NCBI RefSeq assembly: GCF_014652335.1
Contig: NZ_BMYP01000005.1
Coordinates: 52,218 to 116,217 of the forward strand
Direction of reading: 5' to 3'
From: Vogesella fluminis
GTDB lineage: Bacteria > Pseudomonadota > Gammaproteobacteria > Burkholderiales > Chromobacteriaceae
DNA: 64,000 nucleotides
Notes under the pieces: generated by a model
The model's input: the letters and a program-made list of their open reading frames with translations, nothing else
What the model was told of the DNA's origin: nothing
Database searches by the model: none
In this document: positions 46,997-56,350 of the stretch, one piece after another
How the letters are laid out: the number at the start of each line of letters is the position of its first letter
How positions within the stretch are numbered: the stretch's first letter is position 1
Made by a program: the position numbers and the translations under genes

Positions 46997-48970
46997 ATGA
47001 AAAAATTTACCCCGCTCGCCCTCGCCGTACTCCTTGCCCTGCCCGCCGCCCACGCGACCAATAGCGTGACGATACCGGGCTGGAGCACGCCCGGCGTCGA
47101 CGACGGCCTGGCCGCCGGTCTGGACATGATGCTGATCAACACCAGCCTGCTGCGCAACGGCGACAACGTGTGGCAACGCGCGCGCGAAGGCTTCCAGCTG
47201 CCGGAGGTCAATCCCGAGCTGGTACGCCGCCACGAGAAGTACTACACCGCGCGCCCGGAATACCTGCGCCGCACCCTGGACCGCAGCCGCAAATACCTGT
47301 TCCACATCATGAACGAGGTGGAAAAGCGCGGCATGCCGACCGAACTGGCCTTCCTGCCGGTGGTGGAAAGCTCCTTCGTGCCGACGGCCAGCTCGCCGGT
47401 CGGCGCCGCCGGCCTGTGGCAGTTCATGCCGGCCACCGGCCGCGAGTACGAACTGGAACAGACCTGGTGGTACGATGGCCGCCGCGACGTGGTGGAATCC
47501 ACCCGCGCCGCGCTGGACTACCTGCAGGCGCTGTACAACCGCTTCGGCGACTGGAACCTGGCGCTGGCCGCCTACAACTGGGGCCAGGGCAACCTGAGCA
47601 AGGCGATCAGCCGCGTGCGCGCCCGCGGTGAAACCGAAACCTACGAAAACATCGCGATGCCGGCCGAGACGCGCAACTACGCGCCGAAACTGCTCGCCAT
47701 CCGCAACATCATGGCACAGCCGGAGAACTTCGGCCTGCGCATCGACGTGCTACCCAACAAGCCGGCCTTTGTCGCCGTCAGCACCGGCAAGCACATGAAC
47801 ATCGACATCGCGGCCAAGCTGGCGGAAATGCCGGTCTCCGAGTTCAAGGAACTCAACCCCGCGTTCAACCTGCCGGTGTACGCGCACAAGAGCGGCCGCC
47901 AGATGCTGCTGCCGGCAACCAAGCTGCACCGTTTCGAGACCAACCTGGCCAAATGGGACAAGCCGCTGCTGACCTGGCAGGTTCACGTGCCGGAGAGCGA
48001 CCTCAGCGTCAGCGAACTGGCCCAGCAGTTCGACATGAACCCGAACGAATTGCTGGTCGCCAACAGCCTGCAAGGCAGACGTACCGTCAGTGCCGGCCAG
48101 CCGGTACTGGTTGCCGCCCGCACCCAGGATGCCCCGGCGACACTGGAAGCCAGCGACGTCACCCCGGCCACCGCCCCGGTGCTGCTCGCCAGCAATGAAC
48201 AGCCGATGGTACGCGTCGCCAGCGTTGCCGCGCCGGCCCCAGCAGCCCCAGTGACACAAGTCATCACGGTTGCCAGCATTGCAGCCAGCACACCGGCAAG
48301 CAGCCCGACGACTGCCATTGCCGCACCCGCCGTCACCCCTGCCAATAGCGCCCCAACCGCCGCCGTAGCGCTGGCGACGCCAGCCATCGCGGCTGTCGCC
48401 ACCATTGCCGTACCGCCGGCCCCAGCCACTCCGGCGAACGCCGTGGCCAACAGCAACGTCCCTGCTGCCGCCACCGTCGCACCGAGCCAGCCAGTCAGCA
48501 AACCACAAGCCGTGCCGACTCCGCGCGCCAAACCGGCACCGACCGCCGTGGCCAGCGCCAGCGACGCCCCCGAGCTGCCGCTGCGCCCGGCCACCCGCGT
48601 GGAAAACCATGTCGTTGCCAACGGCGACACGCTGTACAACATCTCGCGCCGCTACAACATGAGCGTGGCGGAACTGAAAAGCCTGAACATGCTGAACAGC
48701 GACGCGGTCAAGCTGGGGCAGAACCTGCGCGTACTGGGCACTCCGCTGGGCAACACCACCGCCAGCGTGACCTCGTCATTGCGTACCGTTGCCTACCAGC
48801 AGCCGGCGCGCAAATCGGCCGAGTATGTGGTGCAATCCGGTGATACCGTATTCAGCATCGCCCGCAAGTTCGGCATCCATCACACCGACATTCAGCGCTG
48901 GAACACCCAGCTGGTTGCCAACCGGATCCAGCCAGGGCAGGTCCTGCGCGTCGAGGACGGCGGACTGTAA
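46997..48970 (+). CDS. mltD: Membrane-bound lytic murein transglycosylase D
   Basis: MltD cuts peptidoglycan glycan strands to form 1,6-anhydro ends. The 657-residue protein begins with a signal peptide MKKFTPLALAVLLALPAAHA. The SLT domain (about 110-240) has LAFLPVVESSFVPTASSPVGAAGLWQFMPATGREYEL with the catalytic Glu. A degenerate LysM-like segment lies near 330, then a long Ala/Pro/Thr/Val-rich linker (about 375-535), and two C-terminal LysM domains (HVVANGDTLYNISRRYN and YVVQSGDTVFSIARKFG). No lipobox is seen, unlike E. coli MltD. Confidence 0.95.
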   Translation: MKKFTPLALAVLLALPAAHATNSVTIPGWSTPGVDDGLAAGLDMMLINTSLLRNGDNVWQRAREGFQLPEVNPELVRRHEKYYTARPEYLRRTLDRSRKYLFHIMNEVEKRGMPTELAFLPVVESSFVPTASSPVGAAGLWQFMPATGREYELEQTWWYDGRRDVVESTRAALDYLQALYNRFGDWNLALAAYNWGQGNLSKAISRVRARGETETYENIAMPAETRNYAPKLLAIRNIMAQPENFGLRIDVLPNKPAFVAVSTGKHMNIDIAAKLAEMPVSEFKELNPAFNLPVYAHKSGRQMLLPATKLHRFETNLAKWDKPLLTWQVHVPESDLSVSELAQQFDMNPNELLVANSLQGRRTVSAGQPVLVAARTQDAPATLEASDVTPATAPVLLASNEQPMVRVASVAAPAPAAPVTQVITVASIAASTPASSPTTAIAAPAVTPANSAPTAAVALATPAIAAVATIAVPPAPATPANAVANSNVPAAATVAPSQPVSKPQAVPTPRAKPAPTAVASASDAPELPLRPATRVENHVVANGDTLYNISRRYNMSVAELKSLNMLNSDAVKLGQNLRVLGTPLGNTTASVTSSLRTVAYQQPARKSAEYVVQSGDTVFSIARKFGIHHTDIQRWNTQLVANRIQPGQVLRVEDGGL

Positions 48971-48984
48971 GCTGTCCTTGACCG

Positions 48985-49032
48985 ACCATGAAAAACGCCT
49001 TGCACCAGACGGTGCAAGGCGTTTTTCATGGT
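48985..49032. terminator. Bidirectional terminator between mltD and rdgC
   Basis: A perfect 22-bp stem (48985-49006 with 49011-49032) closes on a 4-nt loop AGAC. The right arm contains GTTTTTCATGG. It separates convergent mltD and rdgC. Confidence 0.9.
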
Positions 49033-49074
49033 GATTAGCGGCCAGTCAGCGGCAACAGGCCGCACTGCTACCGG

Positions 49075-50064
49075 TCAATCCCAGGGCACGTCAATCGCGC
49101 CGGGTGCCTCGGCAGCTGGCGCTGCCGATGTGGTCGGTGCAACGACCGGCGGTGCAAGGTTGGCCGCATCCTGCAAACCGCCCAGCGCCTGCACCAGATC
49201 GTCGATCAGCTCGCCAAGCTCCTCGCTCATCAGCAGGAAGGTCGCCTCAAACAGGCTGGCGGCGTCGTCCCCCGCCTGGCTGGCCTCTTCCTGCAGCACG
49301 TCGAGAAACTGCAGCTTTTTCAGCTGCAGGGTATCGGTCAGCGTGAAGCGGATGCGCTCGCGCCAGATCAGGCCGAGGCGGGTCACCTGCTTGCCGGTGG
49401 CGATGTGCTGACGGATCTCGTCCGCGGTCAGGTCCATGCGGGTGCAGCGCACGACCGCGCCGTTTTCCGAGCTGTCCTTCAGCTCGCAATCGGAATCCAG
49501 CACGAAGTCGTCGCAGGCCTCGCCCGCCGCCAGCCAGTCGGTCATCAGCGTGTGTGGCGCCAGCACCGTGCGCGGCAGCGTGGCCGGCAGCGGCGGCATT
49601 GCCTCGCGCAGATTGCTCAGCAGCGCTTCCGCCTTGCTGGCGGAGCCGCTGTCCACCACCAGCCAGCCACGTGCCAGATCGAAATAGGCGGCCGTGCGGC
49701 TGGTACGGGTAAAGGCGCGCGGCAGCAGATCGTCGGTGATCTGCTCCTTCATCGCCAGCTTTTCCTTGCGGCCAACCTTGCGCAGCTCCTGCTGCTCAAT
49801 ATCGCGCAGCTTGGCGTCCAGGAAGTCGCGAATCACGCTGGCCGGCAACACCTTGTCCTCGCGGCGCAGCGACAGCAGCAAGCGCTCGCGCTGCACATAC
49901 AGCGGCTCGTCGAGATGCGGCGCGGGGGCGACCCAGCCCTCGCTGAACCAGTCGAGACCGGAGCAACGCTGGAACTGGCGGGCGATCAGGGCATCGGCCA
50001 GCTTGCTGGCCACGATCTGCTCCGGGGCAGGCAGATGGTAGAAACTGAGTTGTCGGAACCACAT
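49075..50064 (-). CDS. rdgC: Recombination-associated protein RdgC
   Basis: RdgC is a ring-forming DNA-binding protein that limits RecA; in Neisseria it affects pilin variation. The 329-residue protein begins MWFRQLSFYHL and has CSGLDWFSEGWVAP, LPASVIRDFLDAKL, RKEKLAMKEQITDDLLPRAFTRTSRTAAYFDL and VTRLGLIWRERIRFTLTDTLQLKKLQFLDVL, all typical. Two dispersed-word copies encode LRKVGRKEK and AANLAPP; the second sits in the poorly conserved tail. Confidence 0.97.
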   Translation of the reverse strand: MWFRQLSFYHLPAPEQIVASKLADALIARQFQRCSGLDWFSEGWVAPAPHLDEPLYVQRERLLLSLRREDKVLPASVIRDFLDAKLRDIEQQELRKVGRKEKLAMKEQITDDLLPRAFTRTSRTAAYFDLARGWLVVDSGSASKAEALLSNLREAMPPLPATLPRTVLAPHTLMTDWLAAGEACDDFVLDSDCELKDSSENGAVVRCTRMDLTADEIRQHIATGKQVTRLGLIWRERIRFTLTDTLQLKKLQFLDVLQEEASQAGDDAASLFEATFLLMSEELGELIDDLVQALGGLQDAANLAPPVVAPTTSAAPAAEAPGAIDVPWD

Positions 50065-50112
50065 GATATTGACTTGAATTATCCAGTAGAAGGTGACGGT
50101 CGCGGCGCCGGA

Positions 50113-50898
50113 TCAGGCCTTGTTGGCCAGCGCACGACGGATAGCCAGCAGATCCTGCCACGCCTTGGCTTTTTCGCCAGGGCTGCGCAGCAGATACGCC
50201 GGATGAAAAGTAACGAACAAGGGAATGCCCTGGTACTGGTGCGTCTCGCGCCGCAGCGCACCAATGGCGGCATCGCTCTGCAACAGCGCGTGGGCGGCAA
50301 AGCGGCCCAGCGTCACCAGCACCTCCGGTTGGACGTGGGCAATCTGCCAGCGCAGGTAGTCGGCACAGGCGGCGATTTCGTCGGCCGCCGGATTGCGGTT
50401 GCCCGGCGGGCGGCACTTCAGCACATTGGCGATAAAGACATCGTCCTGACCCAGGCCGATGGCGGACAGCATGTTGTCCAGCAGTTGCCCGGCCTTGCCG
50501 ACGAATGGCAGGCCCAGCTTGTCCTCTTCCGCACCCGGCGCCTCACCGACCAGCATCAGGCGCGCCCGCGGATTGCCCTTGCCGAACACCGCCTGGGTGC
50601 GGGTCTGGCACAGGCCACAGGCGGTACAGCTTGCTACCTGCTGCTGCAAGTCCGCCCAGTCCGGCAACGCGGTCGTGGCCGGTTCGACAACGGCAGGTGC
50701 CGGCACCGCTTCCGCCACCGGCACAACCACCGGTACAGCAACCACTGGCTGCGCAGGGGTGGCAGCAGGCACAAGGTTGGCCGCAACCGGTGCCAAGACT
50801 GGCATCGATACCGACTCCAGCTCCAGCGCCGCGCCGTGACGCAAACGCCAACGCGGTGCCAGCCCCAGTTCGCGAAGGAGCAGATGTTGGCGACTCAT
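50113..50898 (-). CDS. Family 4-type uracil-DNA glycosylase (4Fe-4S)
   Basis: These glycosylases remove uracil from DNA and carry an iron-sulfur cluster. The 261-residue protein has an extra Ala/Pro/Val-rich N-terminal stretch (about 30-75), then [16 protein letters not shown] (cluster cysteines), [20 protein letters not shown] (catalytic motif), [13 protein letters not shown] and the C-terminal [10 protein letters not shown]. The ATG overlaps the rimI stop (ATGA). A dispersed-word copy lies in the variable N-terminal part. Some relatives are annotated as phage SPO1 polymerase-like. Confidence 0.93.
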   Translation of the reverse strand: MSRQHLLLRELGLAPRWRLRHGAALELESVSMPVLAPVAANLVPAATPAQPVVAVPVVVPVAEAVPAPAVVEPATTALPDWADLQQQVASCTACGLCQTRTQAVFGKGNPRARLMLVGEAPGAEEDKLGLPFVGKAGQLLDNMLSAIGLGQDDVFIANVLKCRPPGNRNPAADEIAACADYLRWQIAHVQPEVLVTLGRFAAHALLQSDAAIGALRRETHQYQGIPLFVTFHPAYLLRSPGEKAKAWQDLLAIRRALANKA

Positions 50899-51344
50899 GA
50901 CAGCGGGCACTCCATCAGCAACGCGTCCTCGCGTCCGCGCTCATGCCGGTAGTAGCCCTTGCGCACGCCGCAGTCGACAAAACCGAGCGCGCGATACAGG
51001 CCGATGGCCGCCGCATTGCCGGCGCGCACCTCCAGCAGGCAACGCGTGGCACCGGCGGCCTTCGCCGCGGCCAAGGCTGCCTGCAACACGGCGCGGGCAT
51101 GGCCACGGCGCTGTGCGGCCAGCGGCACGAAAATATTGTGGATGTGCAGTTCGTCCAGGATCTGCTCGGACACCAACACCGCCAGCCATTGCTCGGCCTG
51201 CTGCAACACCTGCACCCGCTCGCTTTCGGAAGCCAGCGTTTGCGCATAGACCGTCACGGCCCACGGATGCGCGCACACCGCCGACTCCAGCCGGTGCAGT
51301 GCTTCGGCCAGGGCCGGATCGGACAGCCGGCGCAGCTCAGCCAT
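50895..51344 (-). CDS. rimI: Ribosomal protein S18 alanine N-acetyltransferase
   Basis: RimI acetylates the N-terminal alanine of S18. The 149-residue GNAT protein has the acetyl-CoA loop FVPLAAQRRGHARAVLQAAL (RRGHA in place of Q/RxxGxG/A), LEVRAGNAAAIGLYRALGF and RKGYYRHERGREDALLMEC, the standard RimI features. It overlaps tsaB by 8 nt, and tsaB-rimI pairing is common in proteobacteria. Confidence 0.95.
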   Translation of the reverse strand: MAELRRLSDPALAEALHRLESAVCAHPWAVTVYAQTLASESERVQVLQQAEQWLAVLVSEQILDELHIHNIFVPLAAQRRGHARAVLQAALAAAKAAGATRCLLEVRAGNAAAIGLYRALGFVDCGVRKGYYRHERGREDALLMECPLS

Positions 51345-51978
51345 ACTTGCGTGCTTGCTGTTCGGTGGCGGTCAGCGCCACCTTGTCGCGGATATACAGC
51401 AGCCCCGCTGCTTCCGGCGCCACCGTGGCATAGCCGCCACGGCGTACCAGCCGGATGTAGCTGGCCGCATCCGGGCGCAGCTCGCACGCGGTCTTGCCCG
51501 GGTAGTTCAGCTCCTGCGCGCAATCACCCGCCAGCAGCGGGATATCGGCAGGCACGGACAATGCGGCCCGCGCCTGCAGCGTAATCGGCGTCTGTGCCAC
51601 ACCGTCGCGATAGCTCGCGGTGTAGACCTCGTTCATGCGCGCATCCATCACCACTTGCACCGCCGGCGCACCGGACTGGAAGGCAATCACGTCCAGCGTC
51701 GGTACCGGGATCAGCGGCAAGTCATGCGCCAACGCCAGCCCCTGCGCAATACCGCAACCGATGCGCAAGCCGGTGAAGGCACCCGGCCCCTGGCCATAAA
51801 TGATGCCATCCAGTTCGGCGAGGCCGATGCCGCTGTCGGCCAGCAGGCGCTGGATCAACGGCAGGGTTTCTTCGGAGTGGCCATTCACCACCGGCAGGGT
51901 TGCCGAGAAAAAACGCTCGTCCACAGCGACCGCAATCGAAACATGCGTGTTCGACGTATCGATAGCCAGATACTTCAT
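51337..51978 (-). CDS. tsaB: tRNA t6A biosynthesis protein TsaB
   Basis: TsaB partners TsaD and TsaE to make threonylcarbamoyl-adenosine-37 in ANN-decoding tRNAs. The 213-residue protein begins MKYLAIDTSNTHVSIAV and has HSEETLPLIQRLL, GPGAFTGLRIGCGIAQGLALAHDLPLIPVPTLD and MDARMNEVYTASY, diagnostic for the family. It is the first gene of the tsaB-rimI-glycosylase operon. Confidence 0.98.
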   Translation of the reverse strand: MKYLAIDTSNTHVSIAVAVDERFFSATLPVVNGHSEETLPLIQRLLADSGIGLAELDGIIYGQGPGAFTGLRIGCGIAQGLALAHDLPLIPVPTLDVIAFQSGAPAVQVVMDARMNEVYTASYRDGVAQTPITLQARAALSVPADIPLLAGDCAQELNYPGKTACELRPDAASYIRLVRRGGYATVAPEAAGLLYIRDKVALTATEQQARKYG

Positions 51979-52010
51979 GATTGAGTTAACCGAGAGAAAC
52001 AGAGGGGTGA

Positions 52011-53228
52011 TTATAGACTAAGCTCTTCCACCCAAGAGAGTGCACTGGTGTGCAACAGGTTCAAGGCCTCGGCCTCGATGTTCAGGCGCTGCGCCAGTTG
52101 CGGCAGATTGTCGGTGCCGGCTTCCATCGCCAGCACCAGCTCCAGGCACAGGCCATAACGGCCGGCATGCACCATCAATGCCTCGCAAATTTCTTCCGGC
52201 AGGTTGAGATGCTCCAGCGCCAGCGCGATCGGCATATCGAAAATCACGTCCAGCAACGAGAACATGCCGGTGATGAAGAAGCTGTCGGCGACATCGGCAG
52301 GCAGGCCGGACTCCAGCGCGATCAGCTCCATCATGCGCGCGCGCGACACCGCGGTTTTCTGCAGCGCGGCCGGCATCAGGCCATTTTCCGAGCTGGTCAC
52401 CAGCAGCAACGTCAGCCAGCGGTACAGGCGCTTGTAGCCCAGCACCGTCAAGGCATGCGAGAACGAGTTGATGGTGGTATTCAGCCCGGCAGCGGCCGAA
52501 TTGACGTAGCGCAGCAACTTGAAGGACAGTGCAACGTCGGTTTTCAGCACTGCCTCCACCTCTTTCAGCGCCGCATCCTGGCGCAGCAGGTTCAGCAGCT
52601 TGAGGGTATTGGCAAAGCTGGGGTGGATCACCTTGGCGGACAGGGTTTCCGGCTTGGCGAAGTAGTAGCCCTGATAGCCGTCCAGCCCCAGATCGCGGGC
52701 CAGATGGTAGTGCTCATAGGTCTCGACACGCTCGGCGATGCGGATCACCGGATAGCTACGCAAGCGCACCGCCAGCGTCTGGAAGGCCGGCGCATCCATC
52801 GACTGCACATCCAGCTTGACGTAGTTGGCCAGGTCGAGAAAGGCCGCCGCCGGCGACTCGAACGAAAAGCCGTCCAGCGCCACTCCGAAGCCGAGGGAGC
52901 GCAGATGACGGACACGGGACAACAGCTCATTGGAAGGCGTCAGCTTGCCGGAGAGCTCCAGCACCACTCGTCGTGGCGGCAGCAACTCCAGAAAGTCGCT
53001 GCCGATCATCGACTCACCCACGTTCATGAAAGCCAGCTTGTTGCCGATCAGCCAACTGGTGCCCATGTGATTGAGGGTATTGACCAACACCTCGGTATCG
53101 GCATCCAGCTCGGCATGCCGTCCGATTTCGGTCGAGGTTTCACTTTCACGGAACAGCAGCTCATAGCCGATGAGCTGCTGGTTACGGTTCAGAACAGGCT
53201 GTCTTCCCAAAAAAGCCGATACGGACAT
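52011..53228 (-). CDS. EAL-HDOD domain signalling protein (YuxH-like)
   Basis: The 405-residue protein has an N-terminal degenerate EAL domain (about 1-195: GRQPVLNRNQQLIGYELLFR in place of EALxR, LDGFSFESPAAAFLDLANYVKLD) and a C-terminal HDOD domain (about 200-400: LLRYVNSAAAG, FFITGMFSLLDVIFDMP). The missing EAL motif means c-di-GMP cleavage is unlikely; binding or scaffold roles are more plausible. The start at 53228 is 10 nt after the cheA stop, so it is the last gene of the chemotaxis operon. Confidence 0.88.
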   Translation of the reverse strand: MSVSAFLGRQPVLNRNQQLIGYELLFRESETSTEIGRHAELDADTEVLVNTLNHMGTSWLIGNKLAFMNVGESMIGSDFLELLPPRRVVLELSGKLTPSNELLSRVRHLRSLGFGVALDGFSFESPAAAFLDLANYVKLDVQSMDAPAFQTLAVRLRSYPVIRIAERVETYEHYHLARDLGLDGYQGYYFAKPETLSAKVIHPSFANTLKLLNLLRQDAALKEVEAVLKTDVALSFKLLRYVNSAAAGLNTTINSFSHALTVLGYKRLYRWLTLLLVTSSENGLMPAALQKTAVSRARMMELIALESGLPADVADSFFITGMFSLLDVIFDMPIALALEHLNLPEEICEALMVHAGRYGLCLELVLAMEAGTDNLPQLAQRLNIEAEALNLLHTSALSWVEELSL

Positions 53229-53238
53229 TGGCAACGGC

Positions 53239-55095
53239 TCAGTAGGAATAATTATCGGCATTACGAAGCATCATCGCGCCGCCGCTTGGTGCGTCAGCCT
53301 GCCCCATCAGCAAATCCTCCATGTCCAGTACCAGCACCACCGAGCCGTCACCGGATAGCGTGGCACCGGCAACGCCTTTTGGACGGATATTCTGCAACGG
53401 CTTGATCACCACGTCATCACGACCGACAAAGGAGTCAACAGCAAGGATGAAGGACTTCTCGGCAGACTGCATCAACACACCGAATTGCGGTTTTTGCGTC
53501 GGCGCCCAGTTCAGCAAGCCAGCCAGCGTCTTCAAAGGCAGGATTTCGTCACGTACCACGATGGTCGGTCGCCCCGATACTTCCTGAATGGCTGCAACAT
53601 CGATCGGGATGATTTCACGCACCATGGCCAGCGGCACGGCAAATGGCTGGTTGCAGGCACGCACCACCAGCACCGGCAGGATGGCCAGCGTCAACGGCAG
53701 CGAAATGCTGATCCTAGTGCCAACACCCTGCTCAGAATTGATATCGATGCGGCCATTCAGTTTCTGGATATTGGTACGCACCACATCCATACCGACGCCA
53801 CGGCCGGAAACACTCGAAATCTGGTCCTTGGTAGAGAAACCCGGCAGGAAAATCAGCTGCAGGCACTGTTTCTCGTCGAGACCGTTGGCCGTCTCCGCAT
53901 CGATAAGGCCTTTTTCGATGGCCTTGCGGCGCAGGGCTTCAGGATTCATCCCCTTGCCATCATCGGAAATTTCGATGACGATGTGATCACCGACCTGCTC
54001 GGCCGACAGCTGTACCAGTGACTGTGGCTTCTTGCCGACACTGATGCGCTCTTCGGAAGACTCGACCCCGTGATCAACCGCATTGCGTACCAAGTGCACC
54101 AACGGGTCGTTCAGGTCCTCGATCATGGTCTTGTCGAGTTCGGTTTCCTCACCGGTAATGACCAGCTCGACCTCCTTGCCCAACTGCCGCGCCAGGTCTC
54201 GCGCCAACCGTGGATACTTCTGGAACAGGCGTCCGATCGGCTGCATGCGGGTCTTCATTACCGCATTCTGCAAATCGCTGACCAGCAGATCGAGCTGGCT
54301 TATTGCCTCATCGAGGGAACGCAGGGTATGCGTCTCCATATTGCCCTGCAGGATTTCGGTGCGCAGCGTGGTCAGACGGTTTTTGGTCAGACCGATTTCA
54401 CCAGACAGGTTCAGTACCTGGTCCAGGCGGACAGTATCAATACGGATGGTATTTTCCGGCGGCGCACTGGCCATGCCTTGTTGTGGTGCCACTTTCGCCG
54501 GCGCTGCCTTTGGGGATGCCACGGGTAACAATGGCGTATCGGCCACTGTTTCAACAACCGGTGCCGGCACTGCAACAACCGGAGCAGAAACCGTGGCAGG
54601 CCCGGTTACTGCCGCATGCAGCACATTCCAGTCCGGCGCATCTGGGGCGGCGCCGGTGTCCACGACTGGCGTCTTGGCAGTGGCTGCGGCAGAAGAAGCC
54701 AGATTACCCGCCAGTGCGCTATCCAGCGCAGCGAGCAAGCCGGCATCCGGTGTCGCTGGTGACAAGCCTTGCGACAAGGTGGTGAACATGCCACGCACCA
54801 CGCCAGTTGCATCCAGGATCACATCCATCAACTCCGACGATAGCGGCAGTTCACCATTGCGCAGCTTGTCAAAAAGGTTTTCGGTACGATGACAGATGGT
54901 CACCATTGCCGATACGTTCAGAAAGCCGGCTCCACCCTTGATGGTATGAAAGCCCCGGAAAATATCATTCAGCAACGCCTTGTCATTAGGCCGTTTCTCA
55001 AGTTCGCACAGCTTGTTGTCAACATCAGACAGCAATTCCGTGGACTCGAGCAGAAAATCCTGCATCAGATCTTCCATACCTGCAAAGTCGCTCAT
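53239..55095 (-). CDS. cheA: Chemotaxis histidine kinase CheA
   Basis: CheA phosphorylates CheY in response to chemoreceptors. The 618-residue protein has an Hpt domain with phospho-His50 (FRGFHTIKGGAGF), an Ala/Pro-rich linker (about 125-215) instead of a clear P2 domain, dimerisation helices (RLDQVLNLSGEIGLTKNRL), the kinase domain (LVHLVRNAVDHGVE, DDGKGMNPE, GRGVGMDVVRTNI) and a CheW-like P5 domain. It is the fifth gene of the operon after two cheV, cheY and cheZ. Confidence 0.98.
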   Translation of the reverse strand: MSDFAGMEDLMQDFLLESTELLSDVDNKLCELEKRPNDKALLNDIFRGFHTIKGGAGFLNVSAMVTICHRTENLFDKLRNGELPLSSELMDVILDATGVVRGMFTTLSQGLSPATPDAGLLAALDSALAGNLASSAAATAKTPVVDTGAAPDAPDWNVLHAAVTGPATVSAPVVAVPAPVVETVADTPLLPVASPKAAPAKVAPQQGMASAPPENTIRIDTVRLDQVLNLSGEIGLTKNRLTTLRTEILQGNMETHTLRSLDEAISQLDLLVSDLQNAVMKTRMQPIGRLFQKYPRLARDLARQLGKEVELVITGEETELDKTMIEDLNDPLVHLVRNAVDHGVESSEERISVGKKPQSLVQLSAEQVGDHIVIEISDDGKGMNPEALRRKAIEKGLIDAETANGLDEKQCLQLIFLPGFSTKDQISSVSGRGVGMDVVRTNIQKLNGRIDINSEQGVGTRISISLPLTLAILPVLVVRACNQPFAVPLAMVREIIPIDVAAIQEVSGRPTIVVRDEILPLKTLAGLLNWAPTQKPQFGVLMQSAEKSFILAVDSFVGRDDVVIKPLQNIRPKGVAGATLSGDGSVVLVLDMEDLLMGQADAPSGGAMMLRNADNYSY

Positions 55096-55149
55096 TTTGA
55101 CTTCCTTTTCATTATCGGCCCACCGCAGACGGCCGGATGATTCCGTGTC

Positions 55150-55881
55150 TTAGAAACCCAGGCTTTCCAGCAAATCATCCACTTGTTGCTGATTGGTTAC
55201 CACATCGGAACGGCCATCAGGATTCACCACCGGACCTTGCAGCAGATCGGAGCCCAATTCCACTTTCTTCTCGGCCGGCAAATACTCGATCAACACGGTC
55301 AGCAGCTCACTTTCCAGCGTCTTGACCATGTCCATGACCTTCTTGATCACCTGCCCGGTCAGGTCCTGAAAATCCTGAGCCATTACGATTTCCAGTAACT
55401 GGGCATTGGTTGCTGCAGTTTGTTGCGGTGCCTGCGCCAGGAAGCGGCGAGTATCCGCAGCCAGCAGTTTAAAGTCGTCAACTGATAGCTGATTGGCAAA
55501 CAACTGCTCCCAGCGTCCGGACAGGATTACGGACTGCGACTGCAACTCGTCCTGGATCGGACGTGCGATATCGGTTGCATTCAACACACGCTCAGCCGCA
55601 TTGGCGGTCAGTGTAGCGATGTAACCCAAGCGGTCTTTGGCATCGGGGATGGCATCAGCCATTTTCTCCAAGGATTTATCGTAGCCAAGCTCACGCAATG
55701 CATCATGCAGCTTGCGGGTCATTTGTCCGATCTGGGCATATATTGCCAATGCCGCCTGGGGATTGGCACCATCAGCCTCTGCCGAAGGCGTCTCTTGCGG
55801 AGAGGCTTGTTGCTTGGCGATACTTTCAAATAGGGCTTCCAGCTCTGGCGAATCGCCACTTTCAAGAAGATGATCCGGCAC
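55150..55881 (-). CDS. cheZ: Chemotaxis phosphatase CheZ
   Basis: CheZ dephosphorylates CheY-P. The 243-residue protein has a long helical hairpin, the catalytic Gln region AQDFQDLTGQVIKKVMDMV and a C-terminal CheY-binding peptide QQQVDDLLESLGF. The GTG at 55881 is 8 nt after AGGAG and gives MPDHLLESGD; an upstream TTG in frame is not needed. It lies 34 nt after cheY, the usual cheY-cheZ pair. Confidence 0.96.
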   Translation of the reverse strand: MPDHLLESGDSPELEALFESIAKQQASPQETPSAEADGANPQAALAIYAQIGQMTRKLHDALRELGYDKSLEKMADAIPDAKDRLGYIATLTANAAERVLNATDIARPIQDELQSQSVILSGRWEQLFANQLSVDDFKLLAADTRRFLAQAPQQTAATNAQLLEIVMAQDFQDLTGQVIKKVMDMVKTLESELLTVLIEYLPAEKKVELGSDLLQGPVVNPDGRSDVVTNQQQVDDLLESLGF

Positions 55882-55915
55882 GACAGTTTCTCCTGGCAAA
55901 CAGTACTGACTGCTT

Positions 55916-56305
55916 TTATTTGTTTAGGCTCTGGAAGATCTTGCCCATCTTCTCTTCCAGTGTCGCGGCAGTAAACGGCTTCACGATGTAGCCGCTAGCC
56001 CCGGCCGTTGCGGCTTCAATGATGTTTTCACGCTTCGCTTCAGCGGTAATCATCAGGAACGGCAGCGTCTTGAGTTGCGAATCGGCCCGTACCGCGCGCA
56101 ACAATTCGATACCGGTCATGTTCGGCATGTTCCAGTCGGATACGATGAAGTCAAAATGTTGCGTCTTCAGTTTGTGCAATGCAACCTGACCGTCTTCTGC
56201 CTCATCAACATTGGTAATACCCAATTCTTTCAAAAGGTTGCGCACAATCCTTCTCATCGTTGAGAAATCATCGACAACCAGAAATCTCATATTTTTATCT
56301 ATCAT
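55916..56305 (-). CDS. cheY: Chemotaxis response regulator CheY
   Basis: CheY-P binds the flagellar switch. The 129-residue single receiver domain has Asp12/Asp13 ([20 protein letters not shown]), phospho-acceptor Asp57 ([13 protein letters not shown]), [10 protein letters not shown] with the conserved Thr/Ala switch, and GYIVKPF with the conserved Lys. Confidence 0.98.
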   Translation of the reverse strand: MIDKNMRFLVVDDFSTMRRIVRNLLKELGITNVDEAEDGQVALHKLKTQHFDFIVSDWNMPNMTGIELLRAVRADSQLKTLPFLMITAEAKRENIIEAATAGASGYIVKPFTAATLEEKMGKIFQSLNK

Positions 56306-56350
56306 TGGCTTTTTCCTGAGCTGACATCAATTCCCAGCTTGATTTCGTTC